Assembly: GCA_025964065.1 (NCBI GenBank)
Contig: JAOPZO010000303.1
Coordinates: 1 to 12,980, forward strand
Direction: 5' to 3'
DNA: 12,980 nt
Origin: Solirubrobacterales bacterium
GTDB lineage: Bacteria; Actinomycetota; Thermoleophilia; Solirubrobacterales; Solirubrobacteraceae
Shown here in pieces: positions 1 to 7,741 of this stretch; the first letter of the stretch is position 1, and the number at the start of each line of letters is the position of its first letter. The notes beneath the pieces were generated by a model. It was not told where the DNA came from, searched no databases, and saw only the letters and a list, made by a program, of their open reading frames with translations. The translations under genes were made by a program, and so were the position numbers.

Positions 1-112
1 CGCGGCCTTCGAGACCCGCTGCGCGCAGGCGCGGATGCGGCCGAGGGCCTGCGCCCCGGCCACCGGGTCCGGTCCGCCGGAAGCGCTGGGGCCCGGGCGC
101 CTCGAGCTCCGG
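1..112 (-). other. Unresolved left edge; possible fragment of another coding region
   Basis: This 112-base stretch follows the stop codon of the LuxR-type regulator and runs to the window edge. No hairpin followed by a T-run stands out as a terminator. Read on the minus strand from a GTG at 63 down to 1, the codons (Val-Ala-Gly-Ala-Gln-Ala-Leu-Gly-Arg-Ile and onward) all end in G or C. That is typical of real genes here, and the wobble register differs from that of the regulator. The same register on the plus strand is also open, from position 2 to a TGA at 149-151 that would overlap the regulator's 3' end. Strand therefore cannot be decided from composition. The minus-strand peptide looks more like a normal protein. 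No clear ribosome binding site precedes the GTG. I treat this as an edge fragment of an unknown gene, not as a firm CDS. Confidence 0.25.
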
Positions 113-2920
113 TCAACCCCCGCCGAAGACGACCGCGAGCTGGGAGCGTGAGGTCACCTCGAGCTTCCGGAAGCTGTTGCGCAAGTGGCCCTCGACGGTC
201 TTCTCGGTCACGAACAGCGACTCGGCTATCTCACGGTTGGAGCGTCCGCGAGCGGCTTGTTCGGCGATCCGACGCTCGGCCGGGGTCAACGCCGCCCGGC
301 CGCGGGCGTGGGGACGGCGAGGGCGGCCGCCGGCGGCCAGCAGGGCCCCCATCGCCTCCGCCTCCAGCGGCTTCGCGCCCAGCTCCTCCGCGAGCTCACG
401 CACCAAGGCGAACTCCCGCCGTGCGCCCTCGCCGTCTCCCGTCGCCTGCCGCGCACGGCCGAGGGCGAGGCGCGCCCGGGCGAGCTCCAGGTGGGCGGGC
501 GCTCCGTCGAGCAGCCCGACCGCACGCTCGAGCAGTTCGTGAGCCTCCGGGCCGCCGACGACGAGGGCCCGTACGCGAAGCGCCGCGCCGACGACCGCCG
601 GAGCACCGAACCCCTCGGCGAGCACGCTGTGGGCTGCGCTCATCGCGCGAGCCTGCTCGCTGCGCCCGAGCGCGAGGAGCGCCAACGCGGCCGTCCCACG
701 CCAGGGCACGTCGGCCGGGTTGCGCGCTCCCACCCGCTCCTGGCGCGTTGCGCAGGTCAGCACATCGCGCAGGCCCTCCTCGATGCGTCCCTCCGCGATC
801 CGCAGCCTCCCACGCGCGTGGAGCCCGGCGTTCAACGCCGTGAGCTCCGGGACCTCGCCCGAGAGGATCCCGCGGCGGACCGCCTTCTCGGCCTCCTCGA
901 GCCGGCCCTGCTCGACGAGGCTCTCCACGAGCCACCCGCAGCTGTAGTGGCGTCCGAGGCCCTCGTCCCCGCGCTCGAGGACCTCAACTGCGTCGGCCTC
1001 GCTGCCACGGAGGTCCCCGCGGACGAGGCGCAGACGGGCTCTGACGCTCAGGGCCCCGGTCAGCGAGACGACGGAGCCCCGACGCCGTGCGGTCACGAGC
1101 AGTCGGTCGAGATCCCCGTCCGCGCTTCGCGTGTCCCCCGCGGCGGCGAGGGCGATGCAGGCCAGCAATGCCGGTACGGACCCCTCGGAGGTGTCGGTGG
1201 TCAGCGACCCTGCGGCCAGGGCCTCGCGGGCCTGCGCCGCCACCTCGCCGGCGGGCGTGCCGGCCAGCATGGCGTCGTAGGCCCGTACCGCCCGCATCCG
1301 CGCCACCGACGCGGGAGCTTCGATCGCGTCCACCGCGGAGGCGACCCGGTGCTCGAGGTCCTCGGACCCCGGGAGGAAGCGGGCCAGCTCCACGATCCGG
1401 GCGGCGAGCCGGTCCCGGTCCGGCCCCGTGCTCGTGGGCAGCGCCTGCTCCGCGATCCGCAGGGCCTCGTGCGGCCTGTGCATCGTCTGCAGGGCGCGGG
1501 CGAGGTCACCCGCACGCTGCGATCGAGCGGCGCCGGCGGGAGTGCGCTCGAGCGCTGCCGCGAGGTGGACCGGTGCGATGCTCGCATGCGTGCGCAGCTC
1601 TGCGAGGGCGAGCTCGTGCAGCACGTCGGCCTCGTCGACCGGGTCCGGCGGCTCCAACACCGCGCGGAGCAGCAGCTCCACGGCGGCTCCCGGTGCGCCG
1701 CGGGCCAGCACCCGGGCCGCGGCCGCCCGCAGCGTGCTCACCACCTCGGCGTCGCTGCTGGGCGGGACCGAGAGGAGGTGGCCGGCCACCCGCTCGAACT
1801 CGCCGCGAGCCGTCAGGAGCGTCGCCGCCCGCCGGGAGAGCAGCCCGCGCTCGGCAGTCGACAGCGAGACCTTGATCGCCGCACGAACGATCGGGTGGAC
1901 GAACTCGACCTCCGGCTCGACCCGGACGAGGTCCGCGCCGGAGAGCCGCTCCGCCGCCTCCGCGAACGACGCCGTCTCGAGCTCCGCCAGGTCCCGCAGC
2001 AGGGCGGTGTCGGCGCCGTCGCCGATCACGGCGGCCGCCTGCGCCAGCCGCTCGGCGGCGGGCCCCAGGGATCTCAGGCGAGCGCGCAGCAGCCGGGCCA
2101 CGGCGAGCGGCCCGATCTCCTCCACGCTTCCTGCCTCCTCCGCCGCCGGACGGACGCCCTTGTGGCGCAGCCCCTCGAGCAGCTCCGCCAGGAACAGCGG
2201 GTTGCCACGCGTCGCGTCGTGCGCGGCCCGGACGAACTCCTCTGCCGGGTCCGGACCGAGGACCTCCTGGATGATCGTCCGCACGGCGTCCACGCCGAGG
2301 GGCGCAGGGCGGAGGATCCGGGCGCCCTCGAGGGCCGAGAGCTCGAGCTCCGCCACCCGAGCGGCGGGCCGGCTCTCCGTCCGCAGCGAGACCACGAGGA
2401 GCACCGGCAGGGCGTCGATCCGGCGGGCGAGGTAGGCGATCCAGCGCTGCGAGGCCGGATCCGCCCACTGGAGGTCGTCGACCGCCAGCACCAGAGGGCC
2501 CTGGCCGGCGAGGTTGACGCAGAGCCGGTAGAGCGCGTCCACCATCGAGAAGTCCGCGTCCGGCGTCCGGGCGGCCGCGACGCCCGGGGGCTCGAGCGCC
2601 TCACGGGCGAGCTCGGCGGCCCCGGCGAAGAGCAGGTCCCGCTCGGGGGTGGAGCGATGGGCCAGGGCCGACTCGAAGAGCTGCCGGACCACGCTGAACG
2701 CGAGGGAGCCCTCGGGCTCCGACGCGCGCGCGAGGTAGGTGGGCAGCCCGGCGGCGCGGGCGTCCGCCAGCCCGGCCCGGAGGAGCGCGGTCTTCCCGAT
2801 GCCGACGGGACCGGTGATGAGGACCACCTCGCCCTCGCCGCGGCGCGCCGCGCCCCACGCTGCGGCCAGCGACTGACGCTCGAAGGCACGTTCGAGCAGG
2901 CAAGTCGCACGCGGCTGCAC
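113..2920 (-). CDS. LAL-type transcriptional regulator (AAA ATPase domain plus C-terminal LuxR HTH)
   Basis: A 935-residue cytoplasmic regulator of the large ATP-binding LuxR (MalT-like) group. The N-terminus has the family signature LLERAFERQSLAAA, then a Walker A motif GPVGIGKT at residues 37-44 and a Walker B segment LVLAVDDLQWAD at about 143-154. The long middle part (about 200-860) is alanine/leucine/arginine-rich helix, as expected of the TPR-like sensor and arm region. The last 59 residues (877-935) form the GerE/LuxR helix-turn-helix, starting LTPAERRIAEQAARG and including SNREIAESLFVTEKTVEGHL, so DNA binding is C-terminal. There is no receiver domain, so it is not a classical two-component response regulator. 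Length is typical of the family. The start is GTG at 2920. A GGGGGGATAGG stretch lies 9 bases upstream, and the ATPase signature begins only a few residues in. It is the last gene of a co-directional run with a 33-base gap from the preceding gene, so it may be co-transcribed with the secreted-protein genes and could regulate them. That regulatory target and the inducer are inference. Confidence 0.93.
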   Translation of the reverse strand: MQPRATCLLERAFERQSLAAAWGAARRGEGEVVLITGPVGIGKTALLRAGLADARAAGLPTYLARASEPEGSLAFSVVRQLFESALAHRSTPERDLLFAGAAELAREALEPPGVAAARTPDADFSMVDALYRLCVNLAGQGPLVLAVDDLQWADPASQRWIAYLARRIDALPVLLVVSLRTESRPAARVAELELSALEGARILRPAPLGVDAVRTIIQEVLGPDPAEEFVRAAHDATRGNPLFLAELLEGLRHKGVRPAAEEAGSVEEIGPLAVARLLRARLRSLGPAAERLAQAAAVIGDGADTALLRDLAELETASFAEAAERLSGADLVRVEPEVEFVHPIVRAAIKVSLSTAERGLLSRRAATLLTARGEFERVAGHLLSVPPSSDAEVVSTLRAAAARVLARGAPGAAVELLLRAVLEPPDPVDEADVLHELALAELRTHASIAPVHLAAALERTPAGAARSQRAGDLARALQTMHRPHEALRIAEQALPTSTGPDRDRLAARIVELARFLPGSEDLEHRVASAVDAIEAPASVARMRAVRAYDAMLAGTPAGEVAAQAREALAAGSLTTDTSEGSVPALLACIALAAAGDTRSADGDLDRLLVTARRRGSVVSLTGALSVRARLRLVRGDLRGSEADAVEVLERGDEGLGRHYSCGWLVESLVEQGRLEEAEKAVRRGILSGEVPELTALNAGLHARGRLRIAEGRIEEGLRDVLTCATRQERVGARNPADVPWRGTAALALLALGRSEQARAMSAAHSVLAEGFGAPAVVGAALRVRALVVGGPEAHELLERAVGLLDGAPAHLELARARLALGRARQATGDGEGARREFALVRELAEELGAKPLEAEAMGALLAAGGRPRRPHARGRAALTPAERRIAEQAARGRSNREIAESLFVTEKTVEGHLRNSFRKLEVTSRSQLAVVFGGG

Positions 2921-2929
2921 CCCGTTGAA

Positions 2930-2940
2930 CCTATCCCCCC
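2930..2940 (-). promoter_or_regulatory. Probable ribosome binding site of the LAL regulator gene
   Basis: In the 33-base gap between the delta-60 gene and the regulator the minus strand reads GGGGGGATAGG, ending 9 bases before the GTG at 2920. It is purine-rich and suitably spaced, which supports the GTG start. The gap shows no recognisable promoter or terminator. Confidence 0.45.
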
Positions 2941-2953
2941 AGCCGCCGTGCAG

Positions 2954-5458
2954 TCAGCGGACCCGGAAGATGCGGGAATTCCGGTCCTTTGTGCCGAACG
3001 TCGCCTCGGGGAAGCCGTTCCGCGTCACGGCGCGCGACCGGAGCCGGTACCGCCCGGCAGGCAGGCGTCCCTTCAGCTTGACGCTCCAGCGTCGCGTGCC
3101 GGTGGCCCTCAGCCAGATGGGCGACCTGCACCCCGCGCTGCGGCGGCCCTGGGTGGTGGCGAGCCGTCCGGCGACGCTCCGGAGGTGGCGGCACTGCTTG
3201 CCCTTCAGCGACTCGACCGAGATCTCCACCCGGCTCAGCGTCGTGGAGGTCTTGCTCCTCCCGCCCCGCCCGTTGGTCGCGGTCCCCGAGAGGGTCCGGG
3301 GGCCCGCCCCCCTGATGCGGGTGTCGCCGACGGCGACGACCCGGGCGGTGACGCCCACCCGGTTGTCGGCCGGGTTGAGGTCCTCACCCGAGCTCGAGGC
3401 CAGGAAGTCGAAGCGCACGTCCCGCCCGATCACCGCCCCCTTGGGCGCCGCGACCGGCAGCTTGTCGGTGGCGCTGCTCCCCGCGACCAGCGTGAACGGC
3501 GCGAAGGGCTGGACGAGACGCGCCGCGCCCGACAGCTTCAGGCCGGCCCTGGGGCAGGTGAGCGTCCCCGAGTTGCGGATGCGCACCTCGATGTTCCGCG
3601 AGCCCTCGTTCGGGAGCTGGGCTGCCTCGTCGAGGCGGAGCAGGCCGACGTCGCAGTAGGCGAAGGCGGCGAGCTTCGAGGCGAGGTTGTCCGCCGCATC
3701 GCTGTCCGTGTCGCCGACCGGGGTCACGCTCACCTGGAGCTGCGACTGGCGGATGGGCCGCGCGCCGACGTACGTCACGCCCACGCTCGGGTAGCGGACG
3801 ACATCGCCCGGAGTCAGCAGGCCCGTCGAGATCGAGCCGCCGGTGGCCGCGAACGGTGCCGGGACGTCCACGACGCCCGCGCAGGGCCGGGTGCCGACGT
3901 GCTGCACCTCGAGGCCGACCGTCGACGGCGCGAGCCCGCGGAGGACGAGCTCGAGCGGCGCGGTGATCTTGACGCTGAGGTTGCAGCGCTTCTCGCGGTC
4001 GATGAGGAAGCGCGCGTTGCCGAAGCTCGTGTCCTGCACGACCGAGCCGTCGGGGCGCGGCTCGGCGTCGAGCGGTCCCGCGACCATCGCGATCCCCTCG
4101 CCGGCCGCGGCGACGCCGGTGAGGCGGTTGACCCGGTTGGGCGTGTCGAGGACGAGGTCGCCGAAGCCCGCCGCCCCGAGGTCACCTTCGAAGCCGTTGA
4201 AGGCGGCCGCGCCCCAGTCCTCCCGGGTGTCGCCCGCGAACGCGTACCGCACGGAGCCCACCACGACGAGCGAGGTCGGAACGCCTGGCACCACGGCGAG
4301 GGCGAGCCCCTCGCTCTGCGGGCTCTCCCCGCCGGGGACGACCTGCCCGCGCATGTCGAAGCGGCGGGAGACCACCCCGCTCCCGTCGGCGTCCAGGCGG
4401 GCGAGGAAGGCGTCGAAGTCCGTGCCGGGAGCCGGGCGGGTCTTGCCCGTCACGTAGTAGCGGCCGTTGTGGACCAGGAGCGCCGAGGGGACGGTGTCCG
4501 GGCTCCCAGGAGTGAGCACGAGCTCGCCCTGAGTGCCGAAGGAGCCGTCGTCGCGGCCGTCCGGGGTGAAGGCGCGCAGGACGGCGATGTCCCCGTCGGG
4601 CGCCGCGGAGGCGTTCGTGTCGGCGTCGACGAGCGCCATCACACCGCCGCCGGGGCGGAACTGCACGGCGGTCGGTGCCTCGTCGCGCTGGGCGCCATCG
4701 CGGTCGATGACCCGCACGCCGAGCGTCCCGAAGCCGGTGACGGGCGAGCCGTCGGCCTCCCGCAGCGACACGAAGATGTCGTCCTGCCCGCCGTCGCTCC
4801 GGGGACCGGCGACGGCGATCCGCCCGCTGTCGGGGTCGACCGCGAGCCCGGTGAGCTGCTCGTTGTTGGAGGTCGGTGCGGCGACGGCGGCGAAGACCTG
4901 CACGCCGTCCCGCGTCCCGTTGGCGTCGGCGTCCTGGCCGAAGGACGTGTCCGGGGAGCCGTCGGGCAGCAGCCCGATGAGCATCGCGTCGAGGTTCACG
5001 GCGGAGGCCGCGGTCCCGGGGTCGACGTCCGTGTACCCCGCGATCCGGATGCGACCGTCGGCGAGCACGGCGACGGCGGTGGCCGTGTCCAGGCCGTTGC
5101 CGGGGGCCACGGCGATCGAGAGCTTCCCGTCCCCGTCGAACCCGGGATCGAGCGACCCGTCGGCCCGGCGGGCGATGATCGCGACGTCCTTGCCGGGGTC
5201 GGGGTTCTGCGTCGGGCTCGCGCTCTCCCCCACCGTGTAGGTGCGCTCCCCGGAGACCGCGATGCCCGTCGGGACGTCGGGTGCCGAGTTGCCCGGGCGG
5301 AAGTCGAAGCGCGCGATCCCCGCGGGCGGGGCGAACGCCGTGTCCGCGGTGAGGCTCGGCGGCAGGAGCGCCGCCCCCGCGGGAGCGGCGCCGGCGAGCA
5401 GCGCCGAGGTGGTCAGGAGGGCGCCGAGGGCGCAGGCGGGACGACGTCGGGCACGCAT
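2954..5458 (-). CDS. Secreted delta-60 repeat (beta-propeller) protein with Ig-like segments
   Basis: An 834-residue exported protein. Residues 1-29 are a Sec signal peptide: a basic start MRARRRPACA, a hydrophobic core, and an AGA-A cleavage site near 29/30. From about 50 to 485 there are seven copies of a delta-60 (DUF5122-like) motif of the DGSxDxxFGxxG type. Examples are DGSLDPGFDGDGK (101-112), DGSPDTSFG (166-174), DGSPVTGFG (236-244), DGRDDGSFG (300-308) and DGSVVQDTSFG (470-480). Weaker copies sit near 359 and 424. Spacing is about 45-70 residues, consistent with one beta-propeller. Two CARDB/Ig-like segments follow, about 490-598 and 600-707. Each has a cysteine near its start (C492, C602) and one in the middle (C526, C635). 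The last about 115 residues hold C756 and C777 and the motif WLRATGTRRW, then LPAGRYRLRSRA. I associate this end domain with Thermoleophilia secreted proteins. No membrane anchor or LPXTG is seen. The ATG start overlaps the stop of the preceding lipoprotein gene (TGATG), indicating coupled translation. Function unknown; a structural or binding role outside the cell is inferred. Confidence 0.88.
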   Translation of the reverse strand: MRARRRPACALGALLTTSALLAGAAPAGAALLPPSLTADTAFAPPAGIARFDFRPGNSAPDVPTGIAVSGERTYTVGESASPTQNPDPGKDVAIIARRADGSLDPGFDGDGKLSIAVAPGNGLDTATAVAVLADGRIRIAGYTDVDPGTAASAVNLDAMLIGLLPDGSPDTSFGQDADANGTRDGVQVFAAVAAPTSNNEQLTGLAVDPDSGRIAVAGPRSDGGQDDIFVSLREADGSPVTGFGTLGVRVIDRDGAQRDEAPTAVQFRPGGGVMALVDADTNASAAPDGDIAVLRAFTPDGRDDGSFGTQGELVLTPGSPDTVPSALLVHNGRYYVTGKTRPAPGTDFDAFLARLDADGSGVVSRRFDMRGQVVPGGESPQSEGLALAVVPGVPTSLVVVGSVRYAFAGDTREDWGAAAFNGFEGDLGAAGFGDLVLDTPNRVNRLTGVAAAGEGIAMVAGPLDAEPRPDGSVVQDTSFGNARFLIDREKRCNLSVKITAPLELVLRGLAPSTVGLEVQHVGTRPCAGVVDVPAPFAATGGSISTGLLTPGDVVRYPSVGVTYVGARPIRQSQLQVSVTPVGDTDSDAADNLASKLAAFAYCDVGLLRLDEAAQLPNEGSRNIEVRIRNSGTLTCPRAGLKLSGAARLVQPFAPFTLVAGSSATDKLPVAAPKGAVIGRDVRFDFLASSSGEDLNPADNRVGVTARVVAVGDTRIRGAGPRTLSGTATNGRGGRSKTSTTLSRVEISVESLKGKQCRHLRSVAGRLATTQGRRSAGCRSPIWLRATGTRRWSVKLKGRLPAGRYRLRSRAVTRNGFPEATFGTKDRNSRIFRVR

Positions 5459-5460
5459 CA
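5456..5460 (-). promoter_or_regulatory. TGATG stop/start overlap (translational coupling)
   Basis: The minus strand reads TGATG. The TGA at 5460-5458 ends the lipoprotein gene and the ATG at 5458-5456 starts the delta-60 gene, sharing one base. Only a weak purine stretch (GAGAG, about 11 bases upstream) could serve as a ribosome site. Re-initiation by ribosomes finishing the upstream gene is therefore the likely mode. Confidence 0.75.
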
Positions 5461-6273
5461 GGCGGTGATCTCTCGGTTCAGGCGGATCTGTTCACGGACG
5501 AGTCGCTGTTGGGCGCTCTCGAGACGGCGGAGCTGCGCGGCGTAGCTTGCGAGGCCGCGCTTGGCCAGCTTGCGCTCCTCCAAGACGGAAGTGCCACCGG
5601 CCTTGCCGAAGCGCAGCAGCAGCCGGGCGAGGCGTCCCGCGTCGGCCGCTGCGGCCGCGCGCCGGAGCTGCCGGGCGAGGGAGCGCGTGCGCTCGAGGCG
5701 CCGGACCTGGTCCTCGTGCGTCGGCCGGAGCACGGAGGGGACCTCGAGGCGCCCGAGGCCGCGGAGCATGCGGTCCAGGGTGGACTCGTAGGCGCCGATG
5801 GCCGCCGCCTGCTCCTCCGGGGCGCCCTGGCGCTTCAGCCGGCGGTCGAGCCTGCGTCCGGCGGGCCCGAGCGGCTCGAGGATCCGCGGCGCGCCCTGCG
5901 CGTAGGAGGCCAGGCGCACGGTCTGCCGCGTGAGCGCGACATCGAGGTCCAGCACGCGCAGCAGCCCGTCGTGGAGTCGGCGCGCCTCCGGGGGCGGGCT
6001 GAGCGCGTCGAGCTCCTCGCGGATGCCCTCGAGCGCGGCCTCCGCGTGACGCAGCTCGCGCAGCTGGCGGGCGGGCGCCAGGCCGCCCCTGGCCTGCTCG
6101 GCGTAGACGGCGCCGGCCTGGCGCACCGCGGGCGCGGCCCGCTGCTGCACGGTGTTGGCCCGCTCGATGTAGGCGGCGACGGCCTGGCGCCGGCTCTTCT
6201 CCGGCGACCCGCACCCGGCGGCGCACACGACGACGACGAGCAACGCCGTGACGAGGGTGACCTGCACGATCAC
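5458..6273 (-). CDS. Probable lipoprotein, helical, of unknown function
   Basis: A 271-residue protein starting at GTG 6273, inside the GTGA overlap with the upstream gene. The frame is open further upstream, but that part lies antiparallel-free within the 464-residue gene and reads as an arginine-rich shadow. The start was therefore placed where the hydrophobic segment begins. Residues 2-20 are hydrophobic (IVQVTLVTALLVVVV) and are followed by CAAGC, with C21 as the presumed lipidated cysteine. This is a loose lipobox (Ala-Ala-Gly-Cys) and the short n-region lacks a Lys or Arg, which is unusual. A GTG at 6267 is an alternative start. The mature part is nearly all predicted helix, rich in Leu, Ala, Arg and Glu. 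It includes AAYIERANTVQQRA near 33-46 and heptad-like leucine spacing toward the C-terminus, with no catalytic motif. It is likely anchored on the outer face of the membrane and made with the neighbouring secreted proteins. I do not recognise a named family. Confidence 0.8.
   Translation of the reverse strand: MIVQVTLVTALLVVVVCAAGCGSPEKSRRQAVAAYIERANTVQQRAAPAVRQAGAVYAEQARGGLAPARQLRELRHAEAALEGIREELDALSPPPEARRLHDGLLRVLDLDVALTRQTVRLASYAQGAPRILEPLGPAGRRLDRRLKRQGAPEEQAAAIGAYESTLDRMLRGLGRLEVPSVLRPTHEDQVRRLERTRSLARQLRRAAAAADAGRLARLLLRFGKAGGTSVLEERKLAKRGLASYAAQLRRLESAQQRLVREQIRLNREITA
6270..6273 (-). promoter_or_regulatory. GTGA start/stop overlap (translational coupling)
   Basis: The minus strand reads GTGA. 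The GTG (6273-6271) starts the lipoprotein gene and the TGA (6272-6270) stops the 464-residue gene. A GGAG lies about 11 bases before the GTG, inside the upstream gene. The 4-base overlap ties the two genes into one transcript. Confidence 0.75.
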
Positions 6274-7664
6274 CGCTTCATCCGCTCCACGGTGGAGACC
6301 GACCCGTCCCGGTGCGCGAAGACCAGCTTGACGAGACCCACCCCGGGCGCGAAGTAGGTGGTGCGGACGCCGCTCCCGAAGGCGAAGCCCTCCTGGACGA
6401 ACCGCGACTGCACCGCGATCGCCTTGTACTTCCCGGCCGGGACCCGCACCGTCCGCGGGCCGAGGACCTTCGTGGTCCCGGTGACGCCGAAGAGCTTGAA
6501 GTCCCGGCTGCCGCGGGAGGAGCGGAACGTCTCCCCGGTCGTGGCCGGCAGCGGCGGGGCGACGGGGCCGAAGCCGTAGACCATGAGGTCGAAGGGCGTG
6601 AAGAAGCGGCGTCTTTCGTCCTTGGGTGCGTCCCGCGGTCCGAGCTTCGGGAACTTGACCTTCGTCGAGGCGCTCGCGGTCGCCGAGAGCAGCGTGGTGC
6701 CGCTGGTCCGCGTGGCCAGGGCGTAGGAGGCGGCGACCCTGATCGGCCCCTTCACGTGCTTGACGTCGACACGGGAGGAGTTGTTGACGACCTCGCTGAC
6801 CTCGAACCTCTGCGTGGACCAGGACCGCATGTGCTTCGAGTTGCGGTACCGCAGGACGCCGCTCTCCCCGCGGTTGAGCGGCAGGAGGTTCACGTCCGAG
6901 GGCAGCGGCAGCGGCGCGAGGCTCGTCGCCTCGAGCTCGGTCGTGGAGGTCTCGCCGCTCGCGTGGTTGAACTCGGTCTTCACCGGGCCGACGCCGCGAA
7001 CCCACCACACCGTGCGCACGCCGGTGCCGTAGAGGTCCCCGAGCGCGCCCGCCAGGGAGACGTCGGAGGTCACCACGGCGGCGGTGATCCCCTTCGGGAA
7101 CGCCGGGACGACCACCTGGCGGCGGCCGACGTAGCGGTTGACGCTGGCGACCTCGTTGCTCGCCCCGCCGAGGGAGTTCCACTGGGTGCCCCGCACGAGC
7201 GGCTCGGCGAGCACGGGTGAGCGGGTGCCCCAGATGAGCGGGTAGAGCGCGGCCGCGAGCGAGTTGCCGCAGCCGCTCGGGGCGGCGCAGAGCACGGGAA
7301 AGCGCGACGGCGGCGGCGTGCTCGCGTAGTCGGAGTTCACGAGGCCGGCGTCGGTCTGGGCGAAGTCCATCGTGCCCTGCGAGCGGTTCTCACCGGGCGG
7401 GGGGTTCTCCTCGTCCCAGGAGAGGCGGAAGCTGCGCCCGCTGCGGCCGGTCAGCGTGTACGTCTCGCGCCGGGGGTTCGGCTGGTAGGCCGAATTCGAC
7501 CAGGCGTAGGTCCAGGACGCGCCGTCGGAGCGTGGCAGCCACTGGTTCGCGAGGTCGTCCAGGTCCGCGGCAGCAGACGCCGCCGCGGGCAGGGCGAGGA
7601 CCAGCAGCAGGAGGGACAGGACGACGGCCGGGAAACGACGCACATGGGGACATCGACACGACAC
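6270..7664 (-). CDS. Secreted protein of unknown function with an internal duplication
   Basis: A 464-residue exported protein. The N-terminus is a Sec signal peptide: basic start with Arg9-Arg10, a leucine/valine core at about 14-27, and an ALPAAASAAA region with cleavage near 31/32. The mature protein opens with a segment LPRSDGASWTYAWS, resembling the start of many bacterial secreted beta-rich domains. A motif GTGVRTVWWVRGVGPVK sits near 213-229 and recurs as GSGVRTTYFAPGVGLVK at 430-446. Both copies are followed by F.H..G..ST.E, so the protein looks like two related halves. The GVGLVK type of strand is common in uncharacterised secreted beta-sheet proteins. Two cysteines close together (about 117 and 123) may form a disulfide. 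The start is GTG 7664. It has only CAGGG directly abutting it and no spaced ribosome site, so a start at the in-frame GTG at 7643 (before RRFPAVV) is also possible and would still leave a good signal peptide. The gene overlaps the lipoprotein gene downstream. No enzyme motif is seen. Confidence 0.83.
   Translation of the reverse strand: MSCRCPHVRRFPAVVLSLLLLVLALPAAASAAADLDDLANQWLPRSDGASWTYAWSNSAYQPNPRRETYTLTGRSGRSFRLSWDEENPPPGENRSQGTMDFAQTDAGLVNSDYASTPPPSRFPVLCAAPSGCGNSLAAALYPLIWGTRSPVLAEPLVRGTQWNSLGGASNEVASVNRYVGRRQVVVPAFPKGITAAVVTSDVSLAGALGDLYGTGVRTVWWVRGVGPVKTEFNHASGETSTTELEATSLAPLPLPSDVNLLPLNRGESGVLRYRNSKHMRSWSTQRFEVSEVVNNSSRVDVKHVKGPIRVAASYALATRTSGTTLLSATASASTKVKFPKLGPRDAPKDERRRFFTPFDLMVYGFGPVAPPLPATTGETFRSSRGSRDFKLFGVTGTTKVLGPRTVRVPAGKYKAIAVQSRFVQEGFAFGSGVRTTYFAPGVGLVKLVFAHRDGSVSTVERMKR
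6273..7027 (-). repeat. Span of an internal protein duplication (two GVRT-GVG-VK motifs)
   Basis: Within the 464-residue secreted protein, residues 213-245 (about 6929-7027) and 430-464 (6273-6377) share the pattern G[TS]GVRTx[WY][WF]xxGVGxVKxxFxHxxGxxST. The two copies are separated by about 185 residues, so each closes a half of the protein. The similarity is at protein level; I do not claim a DNA repeat. Confidence 0.6.
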
Positions 7665-7741
7665 CCCTGAATCTTGACCCTGGAGTTACCCCGGGGACGG
7701 TGATCGAACATTCGGCTGCTCGATGCCCGGCCGCCTCAAGC
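7665..7741 (-). other. 77-base intergenic spacer after the giant RTX-type gene
   Basis: This is the only sizeable non-coding gap in the window and is less GC-rich than its surroundings. It holds a 5-base inverted repeat, ATCGA at 7703-7707 with TCGAT at 7720-7724, separated by 12 bases and without a T-run. That is too weak to call a terminator. A CCCCGGGG palindrome lies at about 7690-7697. No convincing -35/-10 pair or spaced ribosome site was found before the GTG at 7664. A promoter for the downstream genes could sit here, but the sequence alone does not show it. Confidence 0.4.

Noticed and set aside
185..5545. A 1786-codon open frame on the plus strand, antisense to three genes
   Set aside because: Its first codon positions coincide with the wobble positions of the LAL and delta-60 genes, which share a frame. 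These are nearly always G or C, so no stop codon (all begin with T) can arise. It ends soon after the register changes at the lipoprotein gene. The translation is Arg/Gly/Pro/Ala-rich low-complexity sequence with no motif.
5458..7182. Extended 574-residue reading of the lipoprotein frame
   Set aside because: The upstream 303 codons overlap the 464-residue secreted gene and read as Arg/Gly-rich shadow. The hydrophobic segment and cysteine begin right at the GTGA overlap, so the true start is taken as GTG 6273.
7703..7724. Inverted repeat ATCGA/TCGAT as a terminator or SOS-type operator
   Set aside because: The stem is only 5 bases with a 12-base loop and no T-run. The CGAAC part matches only half of an actinobacterial LexA-type box.
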